Made by a program: the position numbers and the translations under genes. From an uncultured Bacteroidales bacterium (GTDB lineage Bacteria > Bacteroidota > Bacteroidia > Bacteroidales > UBA932), in contig CAKULN010000008.1 in NCBI GenBank assembly GCA_934667175.1, forward strand, positions 1-64,000: a DNA stretch of 64,000 nt. The letters run 5' to 3'. Positions 51,393-62,491 of the stretch are shown here, piece after piece (within the stretch, counting starts at the first letter, position 1; every line of letters begins with the position of its first letter). A model generated the notes under the pieces. It was not told where the DNA came from. It did not search any database and saw only the letters and a program-made list of their open reading frames with translations.

Positions 51393-53678
51393 ATGAAAAG
51401 ATTGTTCCTGCTTATTCTGACCACACTGGTGTCTGTTTCATTGTTCGCGCAAAGCTCTACTTTTGACGAGAGGTATTCAAACGCTTTGCGCTACTATGAG
51501 TCTCATAAGTACACGCGCGCGATCGAGTTGCTGAACTCTTTGATAAAGGTACGGGGGATCACTCCGGACCAGAAGAAAAAGGTTATCTACTTGAAAGAGA
51601 GATGCGGCAACGCTCTTAAGGCCGAAAAAGTGTTCGTCATTGACGGTGATTCCATCGATGCGGATTACCAGGGAGGCACTTTTGGATTCAGGGTGACCTC
51701 CGGAAAGAATTGGTCTGTCTCGGAATCTCCGGCATGGTGCGCAAGCTCGACAACCAAGGACAGCCTTTATGTGACTGTGTCAAGGAATGAGGTGACAAAT
51801 TCGCGTCAGGGTAAGGTGATTATTTCCAACAAGACAGCGACGCAGATAGTTTTCGTCAGTCAGGATGCCCGTCCGGAAGCGATGAGGACGGTCCGGATCT
51901 CTACTGTGCCGGAGAGGGCCAGAGTGACTTTGGATGGAAAGACCCTTTCGACATCTCCATGTGATTTTGTCTTGGGGGCGGGCTATCATACCTTGCGTTT
52001 TGAGAAGAACGGCTATGACACGAAAGACACCACATTCACCATACAGGATGTCTTGTCGGACACTCTGCTGGATCTGAAGACACACCTTAATCCGATTTTT
52101 GGAACAGTCAGGGTGAAGGTCGCTCCAGAGGAGGGTTTCGACTTTGATTCGACTCCGGAGGTGAAGATAAACGGAAGAAGGGTGGATCTGGAGTCCGGGT
52201 TCATCAATGATTTCGACGCGGACGAGAGCCTGATGCCTTACTCTGTCTACAAGGATGGATATATTCCTATCATGCCTGGCACAGTGACGGTCGCGGTGTC
52301 GGCGCCGGGATTCAAGGATGAGTCCACGTCAATGAAGGTCAAAAGAGGAACCAACACCGATGTGGATTTTACGATGAAGGCGATTTACGGGACACTGTCA
52401 GTCAACGGTAATGACGCGTCTGTCGGCGCTGAGGTCCTTGTCGATGGCAAACGTGTTGGAGTGATGCCTTCCGGAAAGATCCGCATCAAGGTCGGAGAAC
52501 ACAAGATCTCGTTCCGTAAGGAGGGCTCGGACACTGAAGAACCTTTCTACAATGTGAACATCAGGGAGAATCTTGACACATTGCTTGGTGTGACCATGAA
52601 GGCGTTCGGCCTTTACAGGTTTGTCACAGAGCCGAGCATGGCTAATGTGATTCTGGATGGAAAGCTGATGGGAGTCACTCCGCTTGATCTGAAACTGCTT
52701 GACGGTGAGCACAAGGTCAAGATCGAGAAAGAGGGCTATGACTCCTACGAAGCGAACATTGTCACGGACTTGACACCGGACGTCCATGAGGTCAATGTCC
52801 CGATAGCGAAGTCCTACCCGTTCAGGCTCACATCCGATGAAGAGAACACCTATGCCACCGTGACAGGCGGGGACAAGACATACATAAAGGACGAACGCTT
52901 GCCTTACACCTTGAATCTTCCATATAGTGAGGCGCCTTACAAACTTGTGGTCAGACATTCGGACAACAGGCTGGCTTACAGGAAAAACATAAGATTCAAC
53001 TCGAAGTCCAAGGATCACTTCAACGTCAAGACCTGGTCAAGATACAACGTTCAGGCTCTCGGTGGAAATTATTATCTGAACGAGATTTCGCTGTTCGATG
53101 ACGCCGCGTTCAAGGGCTACAGGTATATCGCGGACGCGTCATTGATGAAATTCAAATTCTTCAACGGTTTCTCGACGTCTGTCGTGAAAGGTGCGCTTTA
53201 TCTGGCGGACGACAATGACGAAGCCTTGAATATTCCTGCGGAGGGTGATAGGGAAGCGTTGTCTCTGACAGGCGATGACAACGTCAACATGCTGTTTTTC
53301 CTGTCCCCGATATTCCTTAACGGAGAGCTCAGGATCGGTGGCGGCCTGACGGATTTCATCGACGCCGGTCTTTTGGCCGGATACGCCTGGTGTCCAAGGC
53401 TTTGTTTTGCCGGAGAATATACCCACATCTCTGGGGCCGACATTTTTGTGGGCGCGGAGGTGTGCAGCAGGCTCCATTCCATCAACATCAATCTGAAGTG
53501 TGGAATTCAGGTATTCAAGGGCGAGGCCAATTACTATGTTAAAGGGCAATCCAACTCGGGAAGCAAAGACTATGACTGGTACCACAAGAACATTGACAGA
53601 AGCCAGTTCGTGGTCTCTGTCGGCTTCTCGTTGGGAGGCAAGGACTCGAAGGGAAACAATTATCTGAGAGTGTTCTGA
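51393..53678 (+). CDS. PEGA-repeat protein with C-terminal outer membrane barrel-like region
   Basis: A 761-residue secreted protein with a signal peptide (MKRLFLLILTTLVSVSLFAQ). Residues 22-75 form TPR-like helices (YSNALRYYESHKYTRAIELLNSLI). A BACON-like sandwich follows (about 83-157, FRVTSGKNWSVSESPAWCASS...VFVSQD). PEGA-type beta domains occupy about 165-480 (ISTVPERARVTLDGKTLSTSPCDFVLGAGYHTLRFEKNGYD; FVTEPSMANVILDGKLMGVTPLDLKLLDGEHKVKIEKEGYD). From about 565 to the end the pattern is of amphipathic strands (GGGLTDFIDAGLLAGYAWCPRLCFAGEYTHIS, SQFVVSVGFSLGG), ending NYLRVF, so an outer membrane barrel is likely. It would link the outer membrane to the inner membrane proteins encoded on each side. 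Confidence 0.85.
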   Translation: MKRLFLLILTTLVSVSLFAQSSTFDERYSNALRYYESHKYTRAIELLNSLIKVRGITPDQKKKVIYLKERCGNALKAEKVFVIDGDSIDADYQGGTFGFRVTSGKNWSVSESPAWCASSTTKDSLYVTVSRNEVTNSRQGKVIISNKTATQIVFVSQDARPEAMRTVRISTVPERARVTLDGKTLSTSPCDFVLGAGYHTLRFEKNGYDTKDTTFTIQDVLSDTLLDLKTHLNPIFGTVRVKVAPEEGFDFDSTPEVKINGRRVDLESGFINDFDADESLMPYSVYKDGYIPIMPGTVTVAVSAPGFKDESTSMKVKRGTNTDVDFTMKAIYGTLSVNGNDASVGAEVLVDGKRVGVMPSGKIRIKVGEHKISFRKEGSDTEEPFYNVNIRENLDTLLGVTMKAFGLYRFVTEPSMANVILDGKLMGVTPLDLKLLDGEHKVKIEKEGYDSYEANIVTDLTPDVHEVNVPIAKSYPFRLTSDEENTYATVTGGDKTYIKDERLPYTLNLPYSEAPYKLVVRHSDNRLAYRKNIRFNSKSKDHFNVKTWSRYNVQALGGNYYLNEISLFDDAAFKGYRYIADASLMKFKFFNGFSTSVVKGALYLADDNDEALNIPAEGDREALSLTGDDNVNMLFFLSPIFLNGELRIGGGLTDFIDAGLLAGYAWCPRLCFAGEYTHISGADIFVGAEVCSRLHSININLKCGIQVFKGEANYYVKGQSNSGSKDYDWYHKNIDRSQFVVSVGFSLGGKDSKGNNYLRVF

Positions 53679-53692
53679 TAAACTGTCTGCCG

Positions 53693-55699
53693 ATGTCGAA
53701 CATCTACTTTTGCGGCGCCTTGCTGCTCAGCGTGCTTTATGTGCTTATGCTGATCCGGATGTACAGGCGCAAGGTCCGGAAGCTTTGGATTCCGGTAATT
53801 GTCATCGCCGCGTTAAGCACGGTGATGTACGGTCTCATCTACTATGAGATAGGAGTCCGGTCATTGCTTCCTTGGCTTACGTTCTCAATAATGAGCGCGG
53901 TGAAGATGTTCCTTGGAAGTGTGAACTCCAACTGCCTTTTCAGCGTGCTGACCGATCCGGACTTGGTCCGTCACTCGCAGTTGATCCTGACGATAGCCGC
54001 CACATTGTTCCTCTGCTCGGTCGCCACGACATCCTATTTCGTGATGTATGTGCTGTACCGGTTGAGTGAAAGCCGCCTGTGGCTGTGGTTTAACAGGAAA
54101 CAGGCGGGCAAGGGCGCGTCGATAATCCTCGGCACGGATTCAAGGTCAATAAATCTTGCCAAGGACATAGCGTCCAAGGGGACGGAGACAGTCATTCTGG
54201 TGGATTTCCCGGACAAGGAGGACGGAACGGGCGCGGGGTCTTTCAAGTACATATTCAATCTTCGAAGTGACGAGCGTGACTGCTCCTCCTCGATTGAGCG
54301 AGACTCCAATGTCCATGTTCTTAGGGCAAGGCGGCACTTGAAATATTCTTCTGACGTCAATGCCTTTAAACACATGGGGTTGGAGAGGCTGGAGGATTGG
54401 GCTTTGGCGCCGGACAGCAAGATATTCATCCTGTCGGACGACGAGCGTGAAAACCTTGTCTGCCTGGAGCACCTGCTCCGTTCCGACAGCGGGATCACAG
54501 TCTATTGCCATGCCAGGCGAGGAGGGCTGAACACCCGTTTCTCGATCGCCGTTGAGTCTGATGTCCATTTCATAGACTCCGCCTTTCTTGTCGGCCAGTC
54601 GTTGAAGTCAAAGCCGGAATTCGCTCCGGTCAATTATGTTGATGTGGCTGTGGATGAGGACGGGAATAAGCTTGGCTATGTCACATCGCCGTTCAATTCG
54701 ATGATTATCGGGTTCGGCAACGCCGGTCAAGGAGCCTTGAGGTTTCTCTACGAGTTCGGCGCGTTTGCGGACAAGGATGGAAACAAGTCTGGATTCCATT
54801 GCGATGTCATTGACAGGAATATGAATGATTTCCTTGGGGATTTCTTTTACAGGGTTCCAGGACTGAAAGGTAGCGCTGAGGTCTCTTTTTCCGCCATGAC
54901 GACAGGTTCGGATTCATTCAGGGACATGTACCTCGCCAAACTTGACACGCTCAACTATGTGGTTGTGGCTTTGGATGACGACAGTGAAAGCCTGCGCGTA
55001 GGATTGGATCTGCTTGAGACGGCCTTTCGCTTCAGAAAAGACGGTGTCAGAAATCTGGCCATAGCCGTGCGTCTGGAATCCCCGACGGATTATGACCGTA
55101 AGATCGTGAGATTTTACTCCGACGCCTACGGCGATGTCATCCATTTGTTCGGAGACGGCCAAAGCATCTGGACTTCTGACAACATTTTCGGCCTTTCTTT
55201 CAGGGACGAGGCGATCATGTTCTATGACAACTATCAGAAAGCCACCGCCGGCGAGGAGACTTGGGAGGAGCGTAGAATAGGTCTTAAGGAGAGAAGGCGC
55301 AAAGAGGGAAAACCGGAACTTTACGCCATTCTGGAACTCCAGAGAAAAGAGTTTCAGGACATGTCCAACGCTTGGCACAGGTACACGAAGATGAGTCTGT
55401 GCTCTCCGGCTGTCTGGGAGGACCCTAAGGTCGCTGACGGGATACCGTACAATTATTCAGGCTCACATTCCGACAGTGGGGAGCCGACATATTCATGCCT
55501 TGAGAAACTGGCTGTCTGTGAGCATCTCCGCTACGAGGCTTCACACATCATCAACGGCTACACCCTTGCTCCCGAGAGGAACGAACTCAAGAAGCAACTC
55601 GAAAATCTTGTTCCGTACAATGATCTTACGGAATTCATCAAGCACTACGACTGGCTGGTGGTCAAGACCACGCTGATGCTTCAGCGGAAAAGCGCTTGA
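53693..55699 (+). CDS. Membrane protein with tandem Rossmann (TrkA-N-like) domains and C-terminal RyR domain
   Basis: A 668-residue protein. Three or four membrane helices lie in residues 3-124 (IYFCGALLLSVLYVLMLI, LWIPVIVIAALSTVMYGLIYY, LLPWLTFSIMSAVKMFL, LILTIAATLFLCSVATTSYFVMYVLY). A first Rossmann-like unit starts at about 143 (SIILGTDSRSINLAKDIASKG) and a second at about 337 with a classical GFGNAGQG (340-347), as in TrkA-N/RCK proteins. The last 66 residues (from 603, LEKLAVCEHLRYEASHIINGY, PERN, LVPYNDLTEFIKHYD) form an RyR domain. RyR domains in bacteria occur in predicted nucleotide-signalling conflict systems, beside TIR and SLOG domains. Here a TIR gene is in the same operon. I infer that this protein senses a nucleotide at the membrane. 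Confidence 0.85.
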   Translation: MSNIYFCGALLLSVLYVLMLIRMYRRKVRKLWIPVIVIAALSTVMYGLIYYEIGVRSLLPWLTFSIMSAVKMFLGSVNSNCLFSVLTDPDLVRHSQLILTIAATLFLCSVATTSYFVMYVLYRLSESRLWLWFNRKQAGKGASIILGTDSRSINLAKDIASKGTETVILVDFPDKEDGTGAGSFKYIFNLRSDERDCSSSIERDSNVHVLRARRHLKYSSDVNAFKHMGLERLEDWALAPDSKIFILSDDERENLVCLEHLLRSDSGITVYCHARRGGLNTRFSIAVESDVHFIDSAFLVGQSLKSKPEFAPVNYVDVAVDEDGNKLGYVTSPFNSMIIGFGNAGQGALRFLYEFGAFADKDGNKSGFHCDVIDRNMNDFLGDFFYRVPGLKGSAEVSFSAMTTGSDSFRDMYLAKLDTLNYVVVALDDDSESLRVGLDLLETAFRFRKDGVRNLAIAVRLESPTDYDRKIVRFYSDAYGDVIHLFGDGQSIWTSDNIFGLSFRDEAIMFYDNYQKATAGEETWEERRIGLKERRRKEGKPELYAILELQRKEFQDMSNAWHRYTKMSLCSPAVWEDPKVADGIPYNYSGSHSDSGEPTYSCLEKLAVCEHLRYEASHIINGYTLAPERNELKKQLENLVPYNDLTEFIKHYDWLVVKTTLMLQRKSA

Positions 55700-55712
55700 C
55701 CACCACGTGACC

Positions 55713-56459
55713 CTAGCAGTTCATCGCACCGCAGCAGTGGATGACCTGGCCGGAGACGTAGCCTGAGAGGTCGCTGGCGAGGAAGAGGGCCACATTGGCC
55801 ACATCCTCAGGGGTGCCTCCGCGGCGAAGCGGAATCTGCTTGACCCAAGCGTCACGCACTTCCTCCGAGAGGGCGTTGGTCATGTCCGAGATGATGAATC
55901 CAGGGGCGATGCAGTTGGCTCTGATGCCGCGCGGACCCATCTCCTTGGCGATGGACTTGGCTAAGCCGATGAGACCGGCCTTGGAGGCAGAGTAGTTGCA
56001 TTGTCCGGCGTTTCCGGAAACTCCCACGACTGAGGACATGTTGATGATGCTTCCGCCTCTCTGGCGGGCCATGATCGGGGTCAGTGCGTGGATGAAGTTG
56101 AACGCTGACTTGAGGTTAACGTTGATGACGGCGTCCCACTGGGCCTCGCTCATCCTGAGCATGAGACCATCCTTGGTGATGCCGGCGTTGTTCACAAGAA
56201 TGTCAATCCTGCCGAAATCGGCCAGAATCTGATTCACTACATTGTGAGTCTCCTCGAAGTTGGCGGCGTTGGAGGCGTAAGCCTTTACCTTGTGGCCGAA
56301 AGCCTCGATGTCTTTTACAGTCTGTTCTCCGGCTTCATTGATGACAAGGTCGGTGAAAGCCACGTCAGCTCCCTCGGAAGCGAATTTCATGGCGATGGCC
56401 TTGCCGATTCCTCTTGCGGCGCCCGTGATGAGGGCTACCTTTCCGTCTAAAAGTCCCAT
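55713..56459 (-). CDS. fabG: 3-oxoacyl-[acyl-carrier-protein] reductase FabG
   Basis: A 248-residue short-chain dehydrogenase. The NADP-binding motif is TGAARGIG (residues 12-19), followed by NNAG (VNNAGITKDGL), and the catalytic Ser-Tyr-Lys set is in MSSVVGVSGNAGQCNYSASK. The C-terminal LASDLSGYVSGQVIHCCGAMNC is typical, with two Cys in place of the usual VDGGM. It reduces 3-oxoacyl-ACP in fatty acid elongation. The gene is convergent with the RyR gene (13 bp between stops) and has its own promoter on the reverse strand at 56480-56510. Confidence 0.95.
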   Translation of the reverse strand: MGLLDGKVALITGAARGIGKAIAMKFASEGADVAFTDLVINEAGEQTVKDIEAFGHKVKAYASNAANFEETHNVVNQILADFGRIDILVNNAGITKDGLMLRMSEAQWDAVINVNLKSAFNFIHALTPIMARQRGGSIINMSSVVGVSGNAGQCNYSASKAGLIGLAKSIAKEMGPRGIRANCIAPGFIISDMTNALSEEVRDAWVKQIPLRRGGTPEDVANVALFLASDLSGYVSGQVIHCCGAMNC

Positions 56460-56479
56460 AATATTCAGTTTATTTTTTA

Positions 56480-56510
56480 CAAAAGTAATCTATCTTGCCA
56501 CGATGAGCAA
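56480..56510 (-). promoter_or_regulatory. Promoter of fabG
   Basis: On the reverse strand TTG (56508-56510), a 20-bp spacer and TACTTTTG (56480-56487), matching the consensus; the ATG is 20 bp further on. A divergent TATCTTTG (56573-56580) lies 13 bp before ahcY, which would give a very short 5' leader. Confidence 0.75.
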
Positions 56511-56593
56511 GTCTTTAGGTCGCTATTTGGTGAAAGAATGGAGGATGTGGCGAAAGGCACGGATAAAATGGTTATCTTTGCCAAGTTTTGACA

Positions 56594-57859
56594 ATGATTT
56601 CTAAAGAAATGAGTGAAATACGTGACCCTCAGCTCTGGGAAAGCGGGGAGCTGAAGATAGAATGGGTAAGGCATCACATGCCGCTGCTTGAAGGTTTGGA
56701 GAAAGAGTTTAAGGATACGAAGCCGTTCAAAGGACTGAAAGTGGCCTTGTCCGTGCATTTGGAGGCCAAGACCGCGCATCTTTGCGAGGTCCTTGCCGAA
56801 GGCGGGGCGGAGATGTTCGTCACGGGAAGCAACCCTCTCTCGACCCAGGACGATGTGGCCGCCGCCCTTGTGCATGAGGGGCTGAACGTCTTCGCTGTCC
56901 ATGGGGCGACCCCCGAGGAATATGAGCACGGCATCAGGCGAGTCATCGAGTGCGGTCCGAACATCATCATTGATGACGGTGGGGATCTCGTCACGATGAT
57001 CCACGAGAACTATCCGGAGCTCATCCCGAATGTCATCGGAGGCTGCGAGGAGACCACGACCGGAATCCTTCGCCTTGAGACGATGAACCGTGAGAAGAGG
57101 CTCAGGTTCCCGATGATGCTTGTGAACAACGCCGCCTGCAAGCACTTCTTCGACAACCGTTACGGCACCGGCCAGTCCGTTTGGGACGGCATCAACAGGA
57201 CCACAAACCTGATTGTGGCCGGGAAATATGTCGTTGTCGCCGGCTACGGCTGGTGCGGCAAGGGCGTGGCCATGAGAGCCAAGGGTCTCGGAGCGAAAGT
57301 GATTGTGACGGAGATCGATCCGATCAAAGCCATGGAGGCCGTGATGGATGGATTCCAGGTCATGAGCATGGCTCAGGCCGCGTCGGAGGGCGATATATTC
57401 GTGACTGTCACCGGCTGCGATGATGTCATCACCAAGGAGCATTTCCTTGCGATGAAGGACGGGGCGATCTGCTGCAACGCCGGGCACTTCGACTGCGAGG
57501 TGAATGTCGCCCAGCTCAAGGAACTCGCTGTCAGCGAGAAGCCTGCGAGACAGAATATTCAGGAATATGACCTCCCTAACGGTCGTAAGGTCTATATTAT
57601 AGCGGAGGGTCGCCTTGTCAATCTGGCCGCCGGGGACGGACATCCTGCCGAAATCATGGATATGTCGTTCGCAATCCAGGCCTTGAGTGCCAAGTATCTG
57701 GCTGACAACAGGATGGTTCTTGCAAGGGATCTTGGAGAGATGCTCCATTGCGTGCCAGAATCCATTGACCGCGAGGTTGCCTTCAGAAAGCTGAAGGACT
57801 GGGGAATCACGATCGACACGCTGACTCCTGCCCAGCACAAGTACCTTTACGGAGAATAA
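56594..57859 (+). CDS. ahcY: Adenosylhomocysteinase
   Basis: A 421-residue S-adenosylhomocysteine hydrolase, which cleaves SAH to adenosine and homocysteine in the methyl cycle. Motifs are LSVHLEAKTAHLCEVLAEGGAEM, TGSNPLSTQDDVAAAL, DDGGDLV, the catalytic region GGCEETTTGILRLE, NNAACKHFFDNRYGTGQSVWDGINR, the NAD-binding GYGWCGKGVAMRAKGLGA and the C-terminal KYLYGE. ATG 56594 (MISKEMSE) is used; the frame starts at TTG 56588. The gene is divergent from fabG and ends at a hairpin terminator. The long antisense open frame across it (56477-57886) is a shadow. Confidence 0.97.
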   Translation: MISKEMSEIRDPQLWESGELKIEWVRHHMPLLEGLEKEFKDTKPFKGLKVALSVHLEAKTAHLCEVLAEGGAEMFVTGSNPLSTQDDVAAALVHEGLNVFAVHGATPEEYEHGIRRVIECGPNIIIDDGGDLVTMIHENYPELIPNVIGGCEETTTGILRLETMNREKRLRFPMMLVNNAACKHFFDNRYGTGQSVWDGINRTTNLIVAGKYVVVAGYGWCGKGVAMRAKGLGAKVIVTEIDPIKAMEAVMDGFQVMSMAQAASEGDIFVTVTGCDDVITKEHFLAMKDGAICCNAGHFDCEVNVAQLKELAVSEKPARQNIQEYDLPNGRKVYIIAEGRLVNLAAGDGHPAEIMDMSFAIQALSAKYLADNRMVLARDLGEMLHCVPESIDREVAFRKLKDWGITIDTLTPAQHKYLYGE

Positions 57860-57871
57860 AGTAATTGATAA

Positions 57872-57907
57872 GGAATAGTTTGGCAAGTCCGCCGACCTAT
57901 TCCTTTT
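57872..57907 (+). terminator. Terminator after ahcY
   Basis: GGAATAG (57872-57878) pairs with CTATTCC (57897-57903) with an inner GGC/GCC pair, followed by TTTT. Confidence 0.65.
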
Positions 57908-57934
57908 GTAAATGATTTCATAAAAAGTAACACT

Positions 57935-59356
57935 ATGAGCCTAATTCCTATCTACACCTGGACCAAAGGCATCAGAAACTTTGATCATAGGCGAAAGCAG
58001 TTTTCCCAGCAGCCTTGGGCGCAGGGGGTATTGCTTCTTTGCTGCGTGGTGGTAGCGATGCTTTTGGCCAACCTTCCGTTTACCAAAGAATTCTACCACA
58101 ATGTTTTGGAAACCGAGATTTCATTGAGGTTCCATATTCCCGGACATGATGGATTTCTTTTTCCGGACGGAATGACAGTCGAGAGTTTCATCAACGACAT
58201 CCTGATGACGGTCTTCTTCTTTACCGTCGGTCTGGAGATCCGGCGCGAGATGAAGAACGGAGAGTTGTCCAGTGTGAAAAAGGCGATGATGCCGGTGATC
58301 GCGGCGTTTGGCGGAGTTGTGGCCCCGGCTTTGATATTCACCGCCGTCAATCATGGTTCCGCCGCCGCTTCCGGATGGGGTATTCCAACCGCCACGGACA
58401 TCGCGTTTGCTGTGGGTATTCTCTCGATTTTGGGTGATCGTGTGCCGGTGTCGCTGAAAGTTTTCCTGACCGCGCTAGCTATCGCTGATGACCTCATCGC
58501 CATTTTGGTTGTCGCTCTGTTCTATGGTGGCACGATCAACTTCGGACTTTTGACCATAGCGTTTGTGCTAATTGCTTTAGTCTTGCTGATGAATAAGTTG
58601 GGTGAGAAACGAGGATGGTTCTACTTGGTTCCGGCCATCGCGATCTGGTCGCTTTTCTACTATGCAGGCATCCATTCCACGATGTCAGGCGTGGTGATGG
58701 CGTTCCTCGTGCCGATGGCTCCTCGGTTCAACGAGGCCTACTTCCACAGAAAGCGTCTTCAGTACATCCGCAGGCTCAATGAATATAATGGGATAGCCTC
58801 CACCTCTTCCGAATTCCCTAACGGCCCGCAGAGACATTGTCTGAGGCGTCTGTCAGCCATCTCCAGGGACTCCATCGGGATGAGCTACCGTCTGGAGCAC
58901 GCCCTCGGCCCTTGGGTCAACTTCCTGATCATGCCGATCTTCGCTCTGGCCAACGCCGGTGTCGAGATTCCTGACGTGTCCTACTTCAACGTGTTCCAGT
59001 TTGATCAGGCTCTGGGCAGCGTGAGCATGGGAATATTCCTTGGTCTTGTCCTTGGCAAGCCTCTGGGAATCTCCCTCGCAAGTTTCATCGCCGTCAAGCT
59101 TCACGTGGGAGAGATGCCGGCGAAGGCCTCTTGGGTCATGCTGATTGCTGTGGCTTGCCTTGGTGGAATCGGATTCACGATGTCGATCTTTGTGGACACT
59201 CTGTCCTTCGGTGACCAGACTCCTGAGATTACCTCCCGTCTTCGTGACATGGGCAAGGTGGCCGTGCTGATGGGTTCCCTCTGCGCCGGCATCCTGGGCA
59301 GTGTACTGATCAACATCGTCCACGGAATCGAGTCCAGAAAAGCCGTAAAGGCTTAG
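57935..59356 (+). CDS. nhaA: Na+/H+ antiporter NhaA
   Basis: A 473-residue NhaA-type antiporter with about 12 membrane helices. Signatures are FINDILMTVFFFTVGLEIRREM, the helix IV/XI region GWGIPTATDIAFAVGILS, and the ion-binding Asp-Asp in FLTALAIADDLIAILVVALFYGG. The C-terminal half contains the loop with FPNGPQRHCLRRLS and MSIFVDTLSF. It exchanges sodium for protons across the inner membrane and helps in pH and salt homeostasis. The TAG stop lies in the left tip of the short foldback element (59353-59420), which separates nhaA from the convergent mutS. Confidence 0.95.
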   Translation: MSLIPIYTWTKGIRNFDHRRKQFSQQPWAQGVLLLCCVVVAMLLANLPFTKEFYHNVLETEISLRFHIPGHDGFLFPDGMTVESFINDILMTVFFFTVGLEIRREMKNGELSSVKKAMMPVIAAFGGVVAPALIFTAVNHGSAAASGWGIPTATDIAFAVGILSILGDRVPVSLKVFLTALAIADDLIAILVVALFYGGTINFGLLTIAFVLIALVLLMNKLGEKRGWFYLVPAIAIWSLFYYAGIHSTMSGVVMAFLVPMAPRFNEAYFHRKRLQYIRRLNEYNGIASTSSEFPNGPQRHCLRRLSAISRDSIGMSYRLEHALGPWVNFLIMPIFALANAGVEIPDVSYFNVFQFDQALGSVSMGIFLGLVLGKPLGISLASFIAVKLHVGEMPAKASWVMLIAVACLGGIGFTMSIFVDTLSFGDQTPEITSRLRDMGKVAVLMGSLCAGILGSVLINIVHGIESRKAVKA

Positions 59357-59420
59357 ATGCTGTTTTGAATTGTTCTTTGAGGTGAAAAATCTTCAAACAA
59401 AAAATCAAAACAGCTTCTTA
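59353..59420. repeat. Foldback element, short copy (68 bp)
   Basis: Left tip TTAGATGCTGTTTTGAATTG and right tip AAATCAAAACAGCTTCTTA pair; both resemble the tips of the long element at 39599-39765, including the segment TTCTTTGAGGTGAAAAA. The central hairpins of the long copy are missing. The left tip supplies the nhaA stop codon. Confidence 0.8.
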
Positions 59421-59430
59421 GTGACCAGCG

Positions 59431-59509
59431 TCTGATGGTTCGACAAGCTCACCAACCGACGGCTCTAAAAAGTCATTATATTCGGTCACTGAGCCTGTCG
59501 AAGTGACCG
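59431..59509. repeat. REP-like repeat cluster 15
   Basis: A degenerate half copy (59436-59460, GGTTCGACAAGCTCACCAACC) and a perfect copy (59483-59509, arms CGGTCACT/AGTGACCG) between the foldback element and the mutS stop. Confidence 0.87.
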
Positions 59510-59521
59510 GATAGTGGGAGA

Positions 59522-62167
<2,646 letters not shown>

Positions 62168-62491
62168 ATCAATGTTTTATGTTTGCCTAAATATAAATTC
62201 AGACGCCTCCTCCACCGAAGAGGCAAGACCGCAAATTTACAAAAAACCTATGAATATGCAGAAAGGGATTTCCGCGTTGTCTCCAAAATCCTCCAGCGGC
62301 CGTAAGCCGAACAGAACACGCTTCAGAATATAGTCAGGTGACACTGTCCGGTGACAATAACGCACTAAAGTGTCGCTGAACAGTGCAAACGACACTGTCG
62401 GGAAGCAGTTCAGGCCGAAAACGTTACCGAAGAGTGTGAATCGACCTTACATGGTGGAAAAAAGGTAGGGATCCTCATGATCTATGATTAT
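62168..62491. other. Intergenic region between mutS and the GNAT gene
   Basis: The direct repeat GACACTGTC occurs at 62340-62348 and 62391-62399, with related AACAGTG and CACTAAAGTG between them, so a regulator site or folded RNA is possible. No start, known RNA or strong terminator was seen. Confidence 0.4.

Noticed and set aside
56477..57886. 469-codon open frame on the reverse strand across ahcY
   Set aside because: It is antisense to a complete adenosylhomocysteinase and has a shadow composition with no domain.
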